From: Actinomycetes bacterium
GTDB taxonomy: Bacteria > Actinomycetota > Acidimicrobiia > IMCC26256 > PALSA-610
Direction: 5' to 3'
NCBI GenBank assembly: GCA_025360585.1
Contig: JANYBW010000084.1
Span: 33,747-97,746 of the forward strand
DNA length: 64,000 nucleotides
Shown: in pieces, positions 53,686-61,127 of the stretch
Layout: every line of letters begins with the position of its first letter
Position numbering within the stretch: the first letter of the stretch is position 1
The notes under the pieces: model-generated
Database searches by the model: none
Seen by the model: only the letters and a program-made list of their open reading frames with translations
Told to the model about the DNA's origin: nothing
Made by a program: the position numbers and the translations under genes

Positions 53686-54531
53686 TCAACTCCCTTCTCG
53701 ATTTGTAAACGCAGATCGCCCAGCGATGGCCAGCACAAACACCGAGACCGCAAGCAGCACCAAACTCAGCGACACCGCCGCACCCGAATCGCCGCCTTCA
53801 AACTTCAAAAACACCGCAAGCGGCAAGGACTGCGTGGAGCCGGGAAAGTTTCCCGCGAACGTAATCGTCGCTCCGAATTCACCCAGCGCCCGCGCCCAAC
53901 ATAACAATGCGCCCGCGCCAATCGATGGCGCGACCGCAGGCAAGGTGACGCGACGAAGCGTGAACCATCTCGAAGCGCCAAGTGTTTGCGCGGCTTCTTC
54001 GTCGCGGCCATCGAGCGCACGCAACGCCCCTTCGACTGCGAGCACGAGAAACGGCATCGCAACAAACGTTTCGGCGACCACAACTCCCGCCATCGTGAAC
54101 GGCAACTGAATACCGAACCATTGGTCGAGCCGACGCCCAAACAACCCGTTGCGCCCGAACGCGAACAACATCGCGATACCTCCAACTACAGGTGGCAACA
54201 CGAGCGGCAGGGTCACCAACGCTCGGCCAACTGCGCGCCATCGGCCGCGAGTGTGGGCCAACACAATCGCCAATGGCACCCCGAGCCCGACTCCTAGAAC
54301 GGTCGCCAACGATGACGAAATCAACGAAATTCGCAATGCGCTGCGTGAATCACGGCTCGAAATACTGCTCCAGAGGTGCGACCAGGGCGCGCGCTGCAAC
54401 AACGCAACAAATGGGGCGACAAGAAATATCGCAACTGCAATCGCCGCGATCGTGATCACAGATGCGGGGAGCTGTGCGCTTTTCCCGACGGATCGGCGAG
54501 AAGCCGACCGATCACCACGAAGTGCACGCAT
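53686..54531 (-). CDS. modB: Molybdate-type ABC transporter permease
   Basis: 281 residues with about six helices. The permease EAA-like loop is AAQTLGASRWFTLRRVTLPA, and ARALGEFGATITFAGNFPG with TQSLPLAVF is the ModB/CysT fingerprint. It forms the channel through which the ATPase drives oxyanion uptake. The ATG at 54531 is chosen because the longer open frame (to 55416) runs antisense to the GGDEF-like gene and is not homologous. Molybdate fits the ModC partner; tungstate or sulfate cannot be excluded. Confidence 0.9.
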   Translation of the reverse strand: MRALRGDRSASRRSVGKSAQLPASVITIAAIAVAIFLVAPFVALLQRAPWSHLWSSISSRDSRSALRISLISSSLATVLGVGLGVPLAIVLAHTRGRWRAVGRALVTLPLVLPPVVGGIAMLFAFGRNGLFGRRLDQWFGIQLPFTMAGVVVAETFVAMPFLVLAVEGALRALDGRDEEAAQTLGASRWFTLRRVTLPAVAPSIGAGALLCWARALGEFGATITFAGNFPGSTQSLPLAVFLKFEGGDSGAAVSLSLVLLAVSVFVLAIAGRSAFTNREGS

Positions 54532-54570
54532 TGCTGTGAGCGTAGTGGCACCCCGCTCTACGCTGTCTCG

Positions 54571-55440
54571 ATGGAGACCGCAATCGCCAACGCAACGGCC
54601 ACGACGATCAAAGCCTCGGACCTCAATGTGGCTGCCGCGGATCTGCTCGATGCTGCGCACTCTGGCGATTCTCCACTTCGTCTCATCGCAAATGTGCTTG
54701 GAGATCTCGCTGCGAAGTCGGGCCTCGATCGCGTTGTGTTGGGAATCGACGACGCTCGCCTCGGGCGCCAGGTGTTTTGCTCGCAACGGGCGCCGCTCAA
54801 TGAAGCCACCGCTCCGTTGTTTGGAGCGCCGAGACTCATGACGGAGCCAACGACAACCATCGATCCCGCGAGCGAACGACTGCTGGTCCTTGCCGCAACG
54901 GCCGCCCTCGCGACGCTTCAGATGGGCACAAACACGCCAGCCCCGATCCCGATCCCGATCCCGATCCCGATCCAAGCCCAAGCCCAAGCCCAAGCCGCGA
55001 CAACATTTGAGGCGCTCCATTCCGGCCGCCCAAGGACGGCGCTCGTTCAACGGCTTATTGCCGCAGCTGGCGCGGCGCGCTTGCATAACTGGGGTTTCGC
55101 GTTCGTCGTTGCTCGTTGCGACGCCGCCCACAATCTCGGAGCGGTGGCGGTCGACGTGGCGTGCGGTGATGAGTGTTTCGTGCTCGATGACCACGAGTTG
55201 GCATTCATTGTGCCGGCGACTCGGGCCGTAGATATCCCGGCGCGGCTCGCGGAATTCGCAGACCACAACGCAACGTCGTCGCTCACGTTCGGGGTCGCGA
55301 TGTGCCCTTCGGACTCCACGGATCCTTCGGTGCTGCTCAACTTGGCAGCAACCCGCCTCGTCACCAGCATTGAAGCGCGCAAGGAATTTCCTGGAAATCC
55401 CTCCGCTGAGACCCAAACCGCTGTACGTTTCGCGGTGTGA
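54571..55440 (+). CDS. Degenerate GGDEF-like domain protein
   Basis: 289 residues. No clear family at the N-terminus (residues 1-120). A low-complexity stretch of Pro-Ile and Gln-Ala dipeptides sits near residue 125. The C-terminal about 150 residues resemble a GGDEF domain (ALVQRLIAAAGAA; LAFIVPATRAVDIPARLAEF; SLTFGVAMCPSDST with SVLLNLAATRLV), but the GG(D/E)EF loop is replaced by CGDECFVLDDHEL, so it is probably catalytically inactive and may bind a nucleotide or protein. Its stop overlaps the next start (TGATG). Divergent from modB by 39 bases. Assignment is tentative. Confidence 0.5.
   Translation: METAIANATATTIKASDLNVAAADLLDAAHSGDSPLRLIANVLGDLAAKSGLDRVVLGIDDARLGRQVFCSQRAPLNEATAPLFGAPRLMTEPTTTIDPASERLLVLAATAALATLQMGTNTPAPIPIPIPIPIQAQAQAQAATTFEALHSGRPRTALVQRLIAAAGAARLHNWGFAFVVARCDAAHNLGAVAVDVACGDECFVLDDHELAFIVPATRAVDIPARLAEFADHNATSSLTFGVAMCPSDSTDPSVLLNLAATRLVTSIEARKEFPGNPSAETQTAVRFAV
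54941..54997. repeat. Hexanucleotide microsatellite inside a gene
   Basis: Tandem copies of CCGATC and then CAAGCC, giving Pro-Ile and Gln-Ala dipeptide runs in the GGDEF-like protein. In-frame slippage would change only the number of dipeptides. Confidence 0.9.
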
Positions 55441-56099
55441 TGCCGCGCCTCCGAGCTTGGCTGCGAGACGAACTCACCAGCGTCGTACGCAGTGAGATAA
55501 CCGACACTGGCGCGGGCATCGAGACCACGCTACAAACCGGCTTGACCGAACTCCACCGCGAGTTTGAAACCGAACGGACCCTCGCCGCGCAACGCGAAGC
55601 GCTGCGAGATCACGAGCTCGCCAGTGCGATGACCCAATTAGCTGGAGCAATCAGTTCGATGCAGAACCGGCTCGACGCCGATATCAGCGAACGACACCTG
55701 CACCTTTCTTCGGTCGAGTGGCTCATGCGCGAGTTGATCATTGGGTTTCCGCCAACGTATCCCGAACCCGCGTCCATAATTGGCGGCACAATCGATCGGG
55801 ACGCAAACGCTCCAATCGATGCCACCACCATGGAAGCACGCGAGCTCACCGCGAGTGAAGAAATCGATCTGCGTGAAGCCGAGCGCGTGATCGGCATGAT
55901 GGTTGAGGTTCGTTCGCGGTTCCACGATCGATGGATTCGCGGCTTTCAGATCCGCGACATCATCGACGTTGGCGATATCCGAAGATTCCGGCTGACCCGA
56001 ATTTCGGATCACATGACATTGCCCGTTCTGTTCGACTCCACCGACATTCGCCCGCTGCCAGTTCAACCGGAGTTCGAAGCCGCAGAACGAACGGTGTAG
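55440..56099 (+). CDS. Protein of unknown function, coiled-coil N-terminus
   Basis: 219 residues. Residues 1-100 are strongly helical with charged heptad-like stretches (TLAAQREALRDHELASAM), likely a coiled coil. Residues 130-220 contain EIDLREAERVIGMMVEVRSRF and a short basic-aromatic C-terminal part. No family recognised. ATG overlaps the preceding stop; a GTG at 55437 is an alternative. It lies between a GGDEF-like gene and menC-like, with gaps of 0 and 9 bases. Confidence 0.7.
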   Translation: MPRLRAWLRDELTSVVRSEITDTGAGIETTLQTGLTELHREFETERTLAAQREALRDHELASAMTQLAGAISSMQNRLDADISERHLHLSSVEWLMRELIIGFPPTYPEPASIIGGTIDRDANAPIDATTMEARELTASEEIDLREAERVIGMMVEVRSRFHDRWIRGFQIRDIIDVGDIRRFRLTRISDHMTLPVLFDSTDIRPLPVQPEFEAAERTV

Positions 56100-56108
56100 A
56101 ACTCGGCG

Positions 56109-57251
56109 ATGGCCGCTGAGCACATCCCTGGAGTCGCGATCGACGCATTCGAGTTGCGGCGGGTTCGTATCCCACTTGTCACTCCGTTTCGCACTTCCTT
56201 TGGCACCGAAACTCATCGCGATGCGCTTCTCGTGCAAGCGATCCCCAAGGGAGGCGCGTCGGGTTGGGGCGAATGCGTCGCGGACGTGCAGCCGTTGTAT
56301 TCGCCGGAATACGTCGACGGCGCACAACAGGTCATCGAACGGTATCTCATCCCTCGGGTGTTCGCTGCGAATACACCAAAAGCATCAGCAATTGCAGGGC
56401 TTTTGGCCCGAGTTCAAGGCCATCCGATGGCCAAGGGAGCATTGGAAGCCGCGGTACTGGACGCGGAATTGCGAGCCGCGAATGTTTCCTTCGGCGCATA
56501 TCTCGGAGCTGCACGCGCACGCGTTGATTGTGGAGTCTCGGTCGGAATCCAAACTTCGCCGGAGCTGCTCATCGACGTTGTGGCCGGCTATCTCGAAAGC
56601 GGTTACAAACGCATCAAACTGAAAATCGAACCCGGCTCGGATGTTGCCTTCGTGCGCGCAATCCGCGAACATTTTGGCTCCGAACTGTTGCTCTCGGCTG
56701 ATGCCAACGCTTCGTACAGCATCGACAACCCTGATCACATCAACGCACTCACCGCGCTCAATCCGTTCAAGCTTCTTATGCTGGAACAGCCACTTACAGC
56801 CGACGATATTCCTGCTCACGCGCGGCTCGCCACGATGATCGAATCACCAATTTGTTTAGACGAATCGATCGTGACGGCCCGCAGCGCGGCCTACGCGATA
56901 AGTATCGGCGCGTGCAAAATCGTCAACATCAAGCCGGGGCGCGTTGGCGGCTATCTGGAAGCTGTCAAAGTGCACGATGTTTGTGCGGCGAACGGCGTGC
57001 CGGTGTGGTGCGGCGGGATGCTGGAAACAGGTATTGGCCGGGCCGCGAATGTCGCGCTTGGCGCGATGCCGAACTTCAGTTTGCCGGGCGACACTTCAGC
57101 ATCGTCGCGCTACTTCGCCCAAGACATGACCGAGCCATTCGTACTCGAAGCCGGAACCCTTGCAGTACCAACCGGGCCAGGCATCGGAGTAGATCCACTT
57201 CCAGAATCACTGCGCGAATTCACCACCAGCGTGCAACTCATCAGACGCTAA
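56109..57251 (+). CDS. menC: o-Succinylbenzoate synthase / N-acylamino-acid racemase-like enolase
   Basis: 380 residues of the enolase superfamily, MenC type 2. The N-terminal capping domain (FELRRVRIPLVTPFRTSFG) is followed by the catalytic KxK in YKRIKLKIEPG; metal ligands are in LSADANASY (Asp), MLEQPL (Glu) and CLDESI (Asp); the second Lys is in VNIKPGRVGG. All expected residues are present. MenC dehydrates SHCHC to o-succinylbenzoate in menaquinone synthesis; racemase activity is common in this group. No other men genes are nearby, so the exact role is not settled. Confidence 0.85.
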   Translation: MAAEHIPGVAIDAFELRRVRIPLVTPFRTSFGTETHRDALLVQAIPKGGASGWGECVADVQPLYSPEYVDGAQQVIERYLIPRVFAANTPKASAIAGLLARVQGHPMAKGALEAAVLDAELRAANVSFGAYLGAARARVDCGVSVGIQTSPELLIDVVAGYLESGYKRIKLKIEPGSDVAFVRAIREHFGSELLLSADANASYSIDNPDHINALTALNPFKLLMLEQPLTADDIPAHARLATMIESPICLDESIVTARSAAYAISIGACKIVNIKPGRVGGYLEAVKVHDVCAANGVPVWCGGMLETGIGRAANVALGAMPNFSLPGDTSASSRYFAQDMTEPFVLEAGTLAVPTGPGIGVDPLPESLREFTTSVQLIRR

Positions 57252-57269
57252 AGCGCCTCGTTCGAGGGT

Positions 57270-57341
57270 TCAGGACTGGTGCACGAGGTACTGCGCGCTG
57301 AGTGCGGCAGCGAGAGAAAACAGCGCAACGATTGAGATCAC
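57270..57341 (-). CDS. Possible 23-residue membrane miniprotein
   Basis: A GTG overlaps the stop of the preceding small gene (GTGA), and the frame encodes MISIVALFSLAAALSAQYLV plus HQS, a single hydrophobic helix. The coupling and membrane character suggest a real miniprotein, but length alone makes this uncertain. No family recognised. Confidence 0.3.
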   Translation of the reverse strand: MISIVALFSLAAALSAQYLVHQS

Positions 57342-57499
57342 GCCTTCCCATCGGCTGCCGAAGCCGATTTCTTGAGGCTTCTGCGCCGCAAGAGCTCTGC
57401 GCTCACGACGGTCAGGACAAGCAACCCAAGGAGCACCGCGCCGACCATCGGCCACGAAATCGGTGAGCCGCTGGTGTGCGTGTCGTAGTGCGCGAACAT
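57338..57499 (-). CDS. Small single-span membrane protein
   Basis: 53 residues. A short N-terminus (MFAHYDTHTSG) precedes one hydrophobic helix (WPMVGAVLLGLLVLTVVSAE) and a basic tail (LLRRRSLKKSASAAD), so the C-terminus should face the cytoplasm. It starts six bases after the stop of the CrtC/AttH-like gene, so it is probably in the same transcript. No family recognised; it may anchor or accompany the upstream protein. Confidence 0.55.
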   Translation of the reverse strand: MFAHYDTHTSGSPISWPMVGAVLLGLLVLTVVSAELLRRRSLKKSASAADGKA

Positions 57500-57504
57500 C
57501 GCGA

Positions 57505-58680
57505 TTACCAGAACGACGTTTCGCGGCTGAGCCCGCTGGCCAAATGCTCGCCGGTATACACCGGCTGGCAATTGCCGTAGCCACTCCCCCCGCCGACGGG
57601 ATCGTCCACCAGCACGAATGTGTCGCGGATCTGATGTAACGCCTGAAACACTTCCGGAGCGGTGCAATCAGGAATCCGTTCGCTCTCGATGTGCAGCTCG
57701 CCACGCCATTCACCGTGATGGTGGCCGTTCCACCCAAAGTACAAGCCAGCGCCGAGATGGACGCCAGTGTCGGTGGGGACGCGGAACGTAAACGGTCGCT
57801 CACTGCCATCCTGCATCCGAGCGTGCACCACGCCACCGAGCAGGCGCCGGGTGACGGGATGAAACGAGAAATCGGTTTGCAGATCGAGAAACGGCTCCGT
57901 GCGACCGTCGGGGTGCTCGATCCCGCCAGTCACCATTTTGTGCATCACTGATCCGAATGCTTCGATCACCACGGTGTGCATGAACACTGCGTAGCGAGAG
58001 CCGTCGGCGCGTTCGAACAACATCGGGCACCAGATCATCCCGAAGCTCACACCGTCCATATCGACCGGGTTCAGTGCAGGTTCCAGATCGGCTGGTGGCG
58101 CGCCAACGTCGTAGCGCACGCCCCAACTGTGATCGCGCGTACTGATCCACGTTTCGGGGGTGATCTCGGTTCGATCACCGTCGATCGAAACCCAGCCGCT
58201 CGCGACACCCGTTTGGTGATAACGCACCAGTTCCGCGCTGATTCGGCGGCCGTCGAGCGTTCGTTGCAACGTTCGGTCTTCGGTTTGGCACGGCACGACG
58301 GATTCGAATACCCAATCAAACGCGATTGGTTGTTCATCGTTCGCATCTAGCGCGAACCGAACCTTGTGCAACGGTTCCAGCACTTCATAACGAATCGGGC
58401 CAATAACGGTCGTGTTGAGTTCCGGAAACAATTTCCGGCTGGCGCGCACTGTGATCTGTTCGAGACCGCGCGAAATTCCTCCGTACGCATCCATCACGTT
58501 TCGGTTGTTGTACTTGCCGAGCCCAAAACCGAGTTGCAACGATCCATCGCGAGCCGCCGCCATCGCGCAAACTTTTTCGGTCCACGCAAGATCAGAACTC
58601 CCAACTGTTGCGAAGGTTTCGGCGACTTGATGGCAAAACATTTCGTCGGCCGCGGTGACTGGTCCTACTGGATTGTTCAC
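57505..58680 (-). CDS. CrtC/AttH-like protein (DUF7064/7065-type), paralogue 2
   Basis: 391 residues from the GTG at 58680, which overlaps the fae stop (GTGA) and has a GGGAGAG ribosome-binding site within the fae tail. The family motif is STRDHSWGVRYDVG near residue 195, and VIGPIRYEVLEPLHKVRF corresponds to the VGPFRIEVIEP segment of the other two paralogues. The C-terminal half (HLGAGLYFGWNGHHHGEW) is rich in aromatic residues and histidines. No signal peptide. Coupling to Fae suggests that both act on the same compound or stress, but no reaction can be stated. Confidence 0.7.
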   Translation of the reverse strand: MNNPVGPVTAADEMFCHQVAETFATVGSSDLAWTEKVCAMAAARDGSLQLGFGLGKYNNRNVMDAYGGISRGLEQITVRASRKLFPELNTTVIGPIRYEVLEPLHKVRFALDANDEQPIAFDWVFESVVPCQTEDRTLQRTLDGRRISAELVRYHQTGVASGWVSIDGDRTEITPETWISTRDHSWGVRYDVGAPPADLEPALNPVDMDGVSFGMIWCPMLFERADGSRYAVFMHTVVIEAFGSVMHKMVTGGIEHPDGRTEPFLDLQTDFSFHPVTRRLLGGVVHARMQDGSERPFTFRVPTDTGVHLGAGLYFGWNGHHHGEWRGELHIESERIPDCTAPEVFQALHQIRDTFVLVDDPVGGGSGYGNCQPVYTGEHLASGLSRETSFW

Positions 58681-59423
58681 GAAGGCTCTCCCATTTCCGC
58701 ACCAAGATGCTGGCGGAAATACGGGTTCCAAGCACGATCCCGTTCCACGAGCACGACGCCGATTGATGGTTCGTTACGCGCGCCAGCCGCGAGCGCGAGC
58801 GCCGTCGCTTCGCGGTTGTGCGCGTAGACCAATGATTCGTCGGTGGCACCCGGATCAACCCATACTGCAACGATCAGGCACTGCTCGCCGACCGTCTCGG
58901 TATCGACCACTCCATCCGCCACGGCATCGGCCACACCGGCTGCTACCCCGGCCTGGGCAGCCCCCCATGTGAGGGTGCCGTGCAGATCATTGGCGATCGC
59001 GGCCTTATTCACAAACAATGTCATGGGCTGCACCGGCAAATTCGGCCGCAGAACGCACACAAACGGAACGTGGCCGGCACGCGGAGTTGCCAGCGCGGTG
59101 GCCCATGCAGTTTCAACCGGACCGCCGCGGCGCCCGAGCACCGTGTTGATGTGAGCGACGTGCGGAGGGGCGCCAACGAACCCTTCACCAATCTGCGCAC
59201 CGGTTCCGAAGCTGCCCAGCCCTGAGCCGACCAGCGCTGATGTACCGGGCCCAGATGTACCCGGCCCAGATGTACCGGGCCCAGATGTACCCGGCCCAGA
59301 TGTACCCGGCCCTGATGTACCCGGCCCTGATGTACCCGGCCCTGAGCCGACCGGCCCTGATGTACCCGGCCCTGATGTACCGGGCGCTGAGCCGACCGGC
59401 CCTGATGTAATGGCGTCATCCAT
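58677..59423 (-). CDS. fae: Formaldehyde-activating enzyme (Fae) homologue with N-terminal GTSGP repeats
   Basis: 248 residues. Residues 5-69 are 13 pentapeptides, mostly GTSGP. From residue 75 the sequence follows Fae closely: QIGEGFVGAPPHVAHINTVLG, RRGGPVETAWATALATPRAG, LRPNLPVQPMTLFVNKAAI, WGAAQAGVAAGVADAVADGV and the end YAHNREATALALA. His91 aligns with the catalytic His17 of the methylotroph enzyme; the following conserved Asp is Asn here. Fae condenses formaldehyde with tetrahydromethanopterin, a cofactor not known for typical actinomycetes, so another acceptor is possible. ATG at 59423. About 25 extra C-terminal residues follow the fold. Confidence 0.88.
   Translation of the reverse strand: MDDAITSGPVGSAPGTSGPGTSGPVGSGPGTSGPGTSGPGTSGPGTSGPGTSGPGTSGPGTSALVGSGLGSFGTGAQIGEGFVGAPPHVAHINTVLGRRGGPVETAWATALATPRAGHVPFVCVLRPNLPVQPMTLFVNKAAIANDLHGTLTWGAAQAGVAAGVADAVADGVVDTETVGEQCLIVAVWVDPGATDESLVYAHNREATALALAAGARNEPSIGVVLVERDRAWNPYFRQHLGAEMGEPS
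59217..59411. repeat. Thirteen in-frame 15-bp tandem repeats in fae
   Basis: 195 bp made of 15-bp units (minus-strand reading of the form GATGTACCCGGCCCT), encoding Ile/Val/Gly-Thr/Gly-Ser-Gly/Ala-Pro pentapeptides. Synonymous differences (CCGGGC versus CCCGGC) show the array is not wholly recent. It lies directly upstream of the divergent gene at 59448, so it could also contain its promoter. Confidence 0.93.
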
Positions 59424-59447
59424 TGCTGCCACGCTACTTTGCTCAAC

Positions 59448-60602
59448 ATGCGTGATTACCAGTCTTCGTTGAGCTCCTGGGATGATTTCCCCGTCCACCA
59501 AAACTCCGACACGATCCGCCACGCCGGCAGCAGCGATCGCAATTTTTATGACCGCTACTACTTCAACATGCACGGCAGCAGCGATGAGCTGTTCATGGTC
59601 ATGGGCCTCGGGCAGTACCCCAACTTGGCAACGCAGGACTGTTTCGCGTGTGTGCGGCGCGGCGATGCACAGTACGTCGTGCGCGCGTCACGCGAACTCG
59701 GCGACCGCATGGATACCAGCGTCGGCCCGTTTCGAGTTGAGGTCATTGAGCCGCTGAAGAAGGTCCGGTTTATTTGTGATCCTTCGTCGCACAAAGCAAC
59801 TGATGCCGATAGTGGCGAGCTCACGATCGCTTGCGATCTGCGTTGGGAAGGTTCGATCCCAGCATTCGAAGAACCCCGCCAATACGTGCGGCGCCACGGC
59901 CGGGTTCTGTTCGACACCATGCGTTTCGCGCAAACTGGTTGCTGGACGGGCTGGCTTGAAGTCGCTGGAGAACGTTTCGAAATCACACCAGATCGCTGGT
60001 GGGGCACCCGAGACCGTTCGTGGGGAGTTCGCCCGCACGGTGAAAAAGAGCCCGCCGGTATTCACGAAAACACTGGTTCGATGCAAGGCATGTGGAACTA
60101 CGACCCCATGCAATTCGCGGATCATTCGATTCTCTACATGCTCAATGAAGAAGCCGACGGCCGCCGGGTGCTCGAAGAATCAATGCGTATCTGGAGCGAT
60201 CCGGCACGCGAACCCGAATGGCTCGGCCGCCCCGAATACGAACACACGCTGGTGCCGGGCACTCGCATGGTGAGCGCTTCGAAGATTCTGTTTCCGGAGG
60301 CTCCCGAAGGCCCGCTGTCGATCGATGTTGAGCCGTTGTTACCTGCGTACATCGCGATCGGTACGGGCTACGGCGTTGAAGACGACTGGCGCCACGGCAT
60401 GCATCAAGGGCCGCTGGTTGTGCAAGGTCGTGAGTTCAAGATGGCCGACATCGAAGCATTCGGGCATTTCACAATCGTCGATCAGGTCGCGCGCTTCACG
60501 CAATCCAATGGCATCGTTGGTTACGGCCTGCATGAGCACGCGTTCATCAAGGCGTTTCCGAAATACGGCATGATGACCGACTACGACGGCTTTCCCGGAT
60601 AG
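59448..60602 (+). CDS. CrtC/AttH-like protein (DUF7064/7065-type), paralogue 3
   Basis: 384 residues. Family features are NFYDRYYFNMHG, SVGPFRVEVIEPLKKVRF, TMRFAQTGCWTGWL and GTRDRSWGVRPHGE. It is closest to paralogue 1 at 43153, sharing the FDDYPIHQ/DDFPVHQ opening and the YDRYxFN segment. The ATG at 59448 lies 24 bases from the divergent fae ATG, so its promoter must reach into the fae repeat region or the mRNA must be almost leaderless. A TTG at 59439 is an alternative start. Function unknown. Confidence 0.7.
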   Translation: MRDYQSSLSSWDDFPVHQNSDTIRHAGSSDRNFYDRYYFNMHGSSDELFMVMGLGQYPNLATQDCFACVRRGDAQYVVRASRELGDRMDTSVGPFRVEVIEPLKKVRFICDPSSHKATDADSGELTIACDLRWEGSIPAFEEPRQYVRRHGRVLFDTMRFAQTGCWTGWLEVAGERFEITPDRWWGTRDRSWGVRPHGEKEPAGIHENTGSMQGMWNYDPMQFADHSILYMLNEEADGRRVLEESMRIWSDPAREPEWLGRPEYEHTLVPGTRMVSASKILFPEAPEGPLSIDVEPLLPAYIAIGTGYGVEDDWRHGMHQGPLVVQGREFKMADIEAFGHFTIVDQVARFTQSNGIVGYGLHEHAFIKAFPKYGMMTDYDGFPG

Positions 60603-60632
60603 GCCGCGGCGACTCCGAACAGCTCACGGCCT

Positions 60633-61094
60633 GTGAAAACAAAACCAGTTTCGCCCGTTGGGTTTCTGGCGCTCAATGCGCTCGCGCAGACGTACGCACG
60701 AGCGGCCGACGAACGCGATGTTGAGGCGTTCATTGCGATTTTCGCGCCCGATGCTGAGCTTCGGATCTACCCGCCGGAGGATCCAACGCACCCGCGTATT
60801 CGCAGAGGAGCCGTTGCCCTCGCGGCGATTCCTGACGCACTTGCGAAGTACGAAAAAACCTTTCATTTGTTGGGCCAAGCGACGTATGCGTGGAGCGACG
60901 ACGAACAAACCGCAACCGGCGAGGTGTACTGCGAGGCGCATCACCTCACCGCGTATCCCGATGGCACGCGCGCCGATCGCGTCATGTTTATTCGCTACAT
61001 CGATGCCTATCGCCACGACTCGCCAATTGGATGGAAGATCACGACGCGTGAGGTACGGATCGATTGGATCGATACCCGGATTCTCGGGGCCTAG
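60633..61094 (+). CDS. SnoaL/NTF2-like protein
   Basis: 153 residues of the NTF2-like fold (SnoaL_4 type): helix LAQTYARAADERDVEAFIAIF, then APDAELRIYPP, RRGAVALAAIPDAL, and late strands TATGEVYCEAHHL and GWKITTREVRIDWID. Members include polyketide cyclases, hydratases and steroid isomerases, but many have no known substrate. Start GTG at 60633, 30 bases after paralogue 3; probably cotranscribed with it and the F420 enzyme gene that follows after 33 bases. Confidence 0.85.
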   Translation: MKTKPVSPVGFLALNALAQTYARAADERDVEAFIAIFAPDAELRIYPPEDPTHPRIRRGAVALAAIPDALAKYEKTFHLLGQATYAWSDDEQTATGEVYCEAHHLTAYPDGTRADRVMFIRYIDAYRHDSPIGWKITTREVRIDWIDTRILGA

Positions 61095-61127
61095 GTGCGC
61101 CGCGCCACACTGCGCTAGAACTGGCGC

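Noticed and set aside
53686..55416. 576-codon reading of modB
   Set aside because: Beyond 54531 the frame runs antisense to the GGDEF-like gene, lacks permease features and exceeds ModB length.
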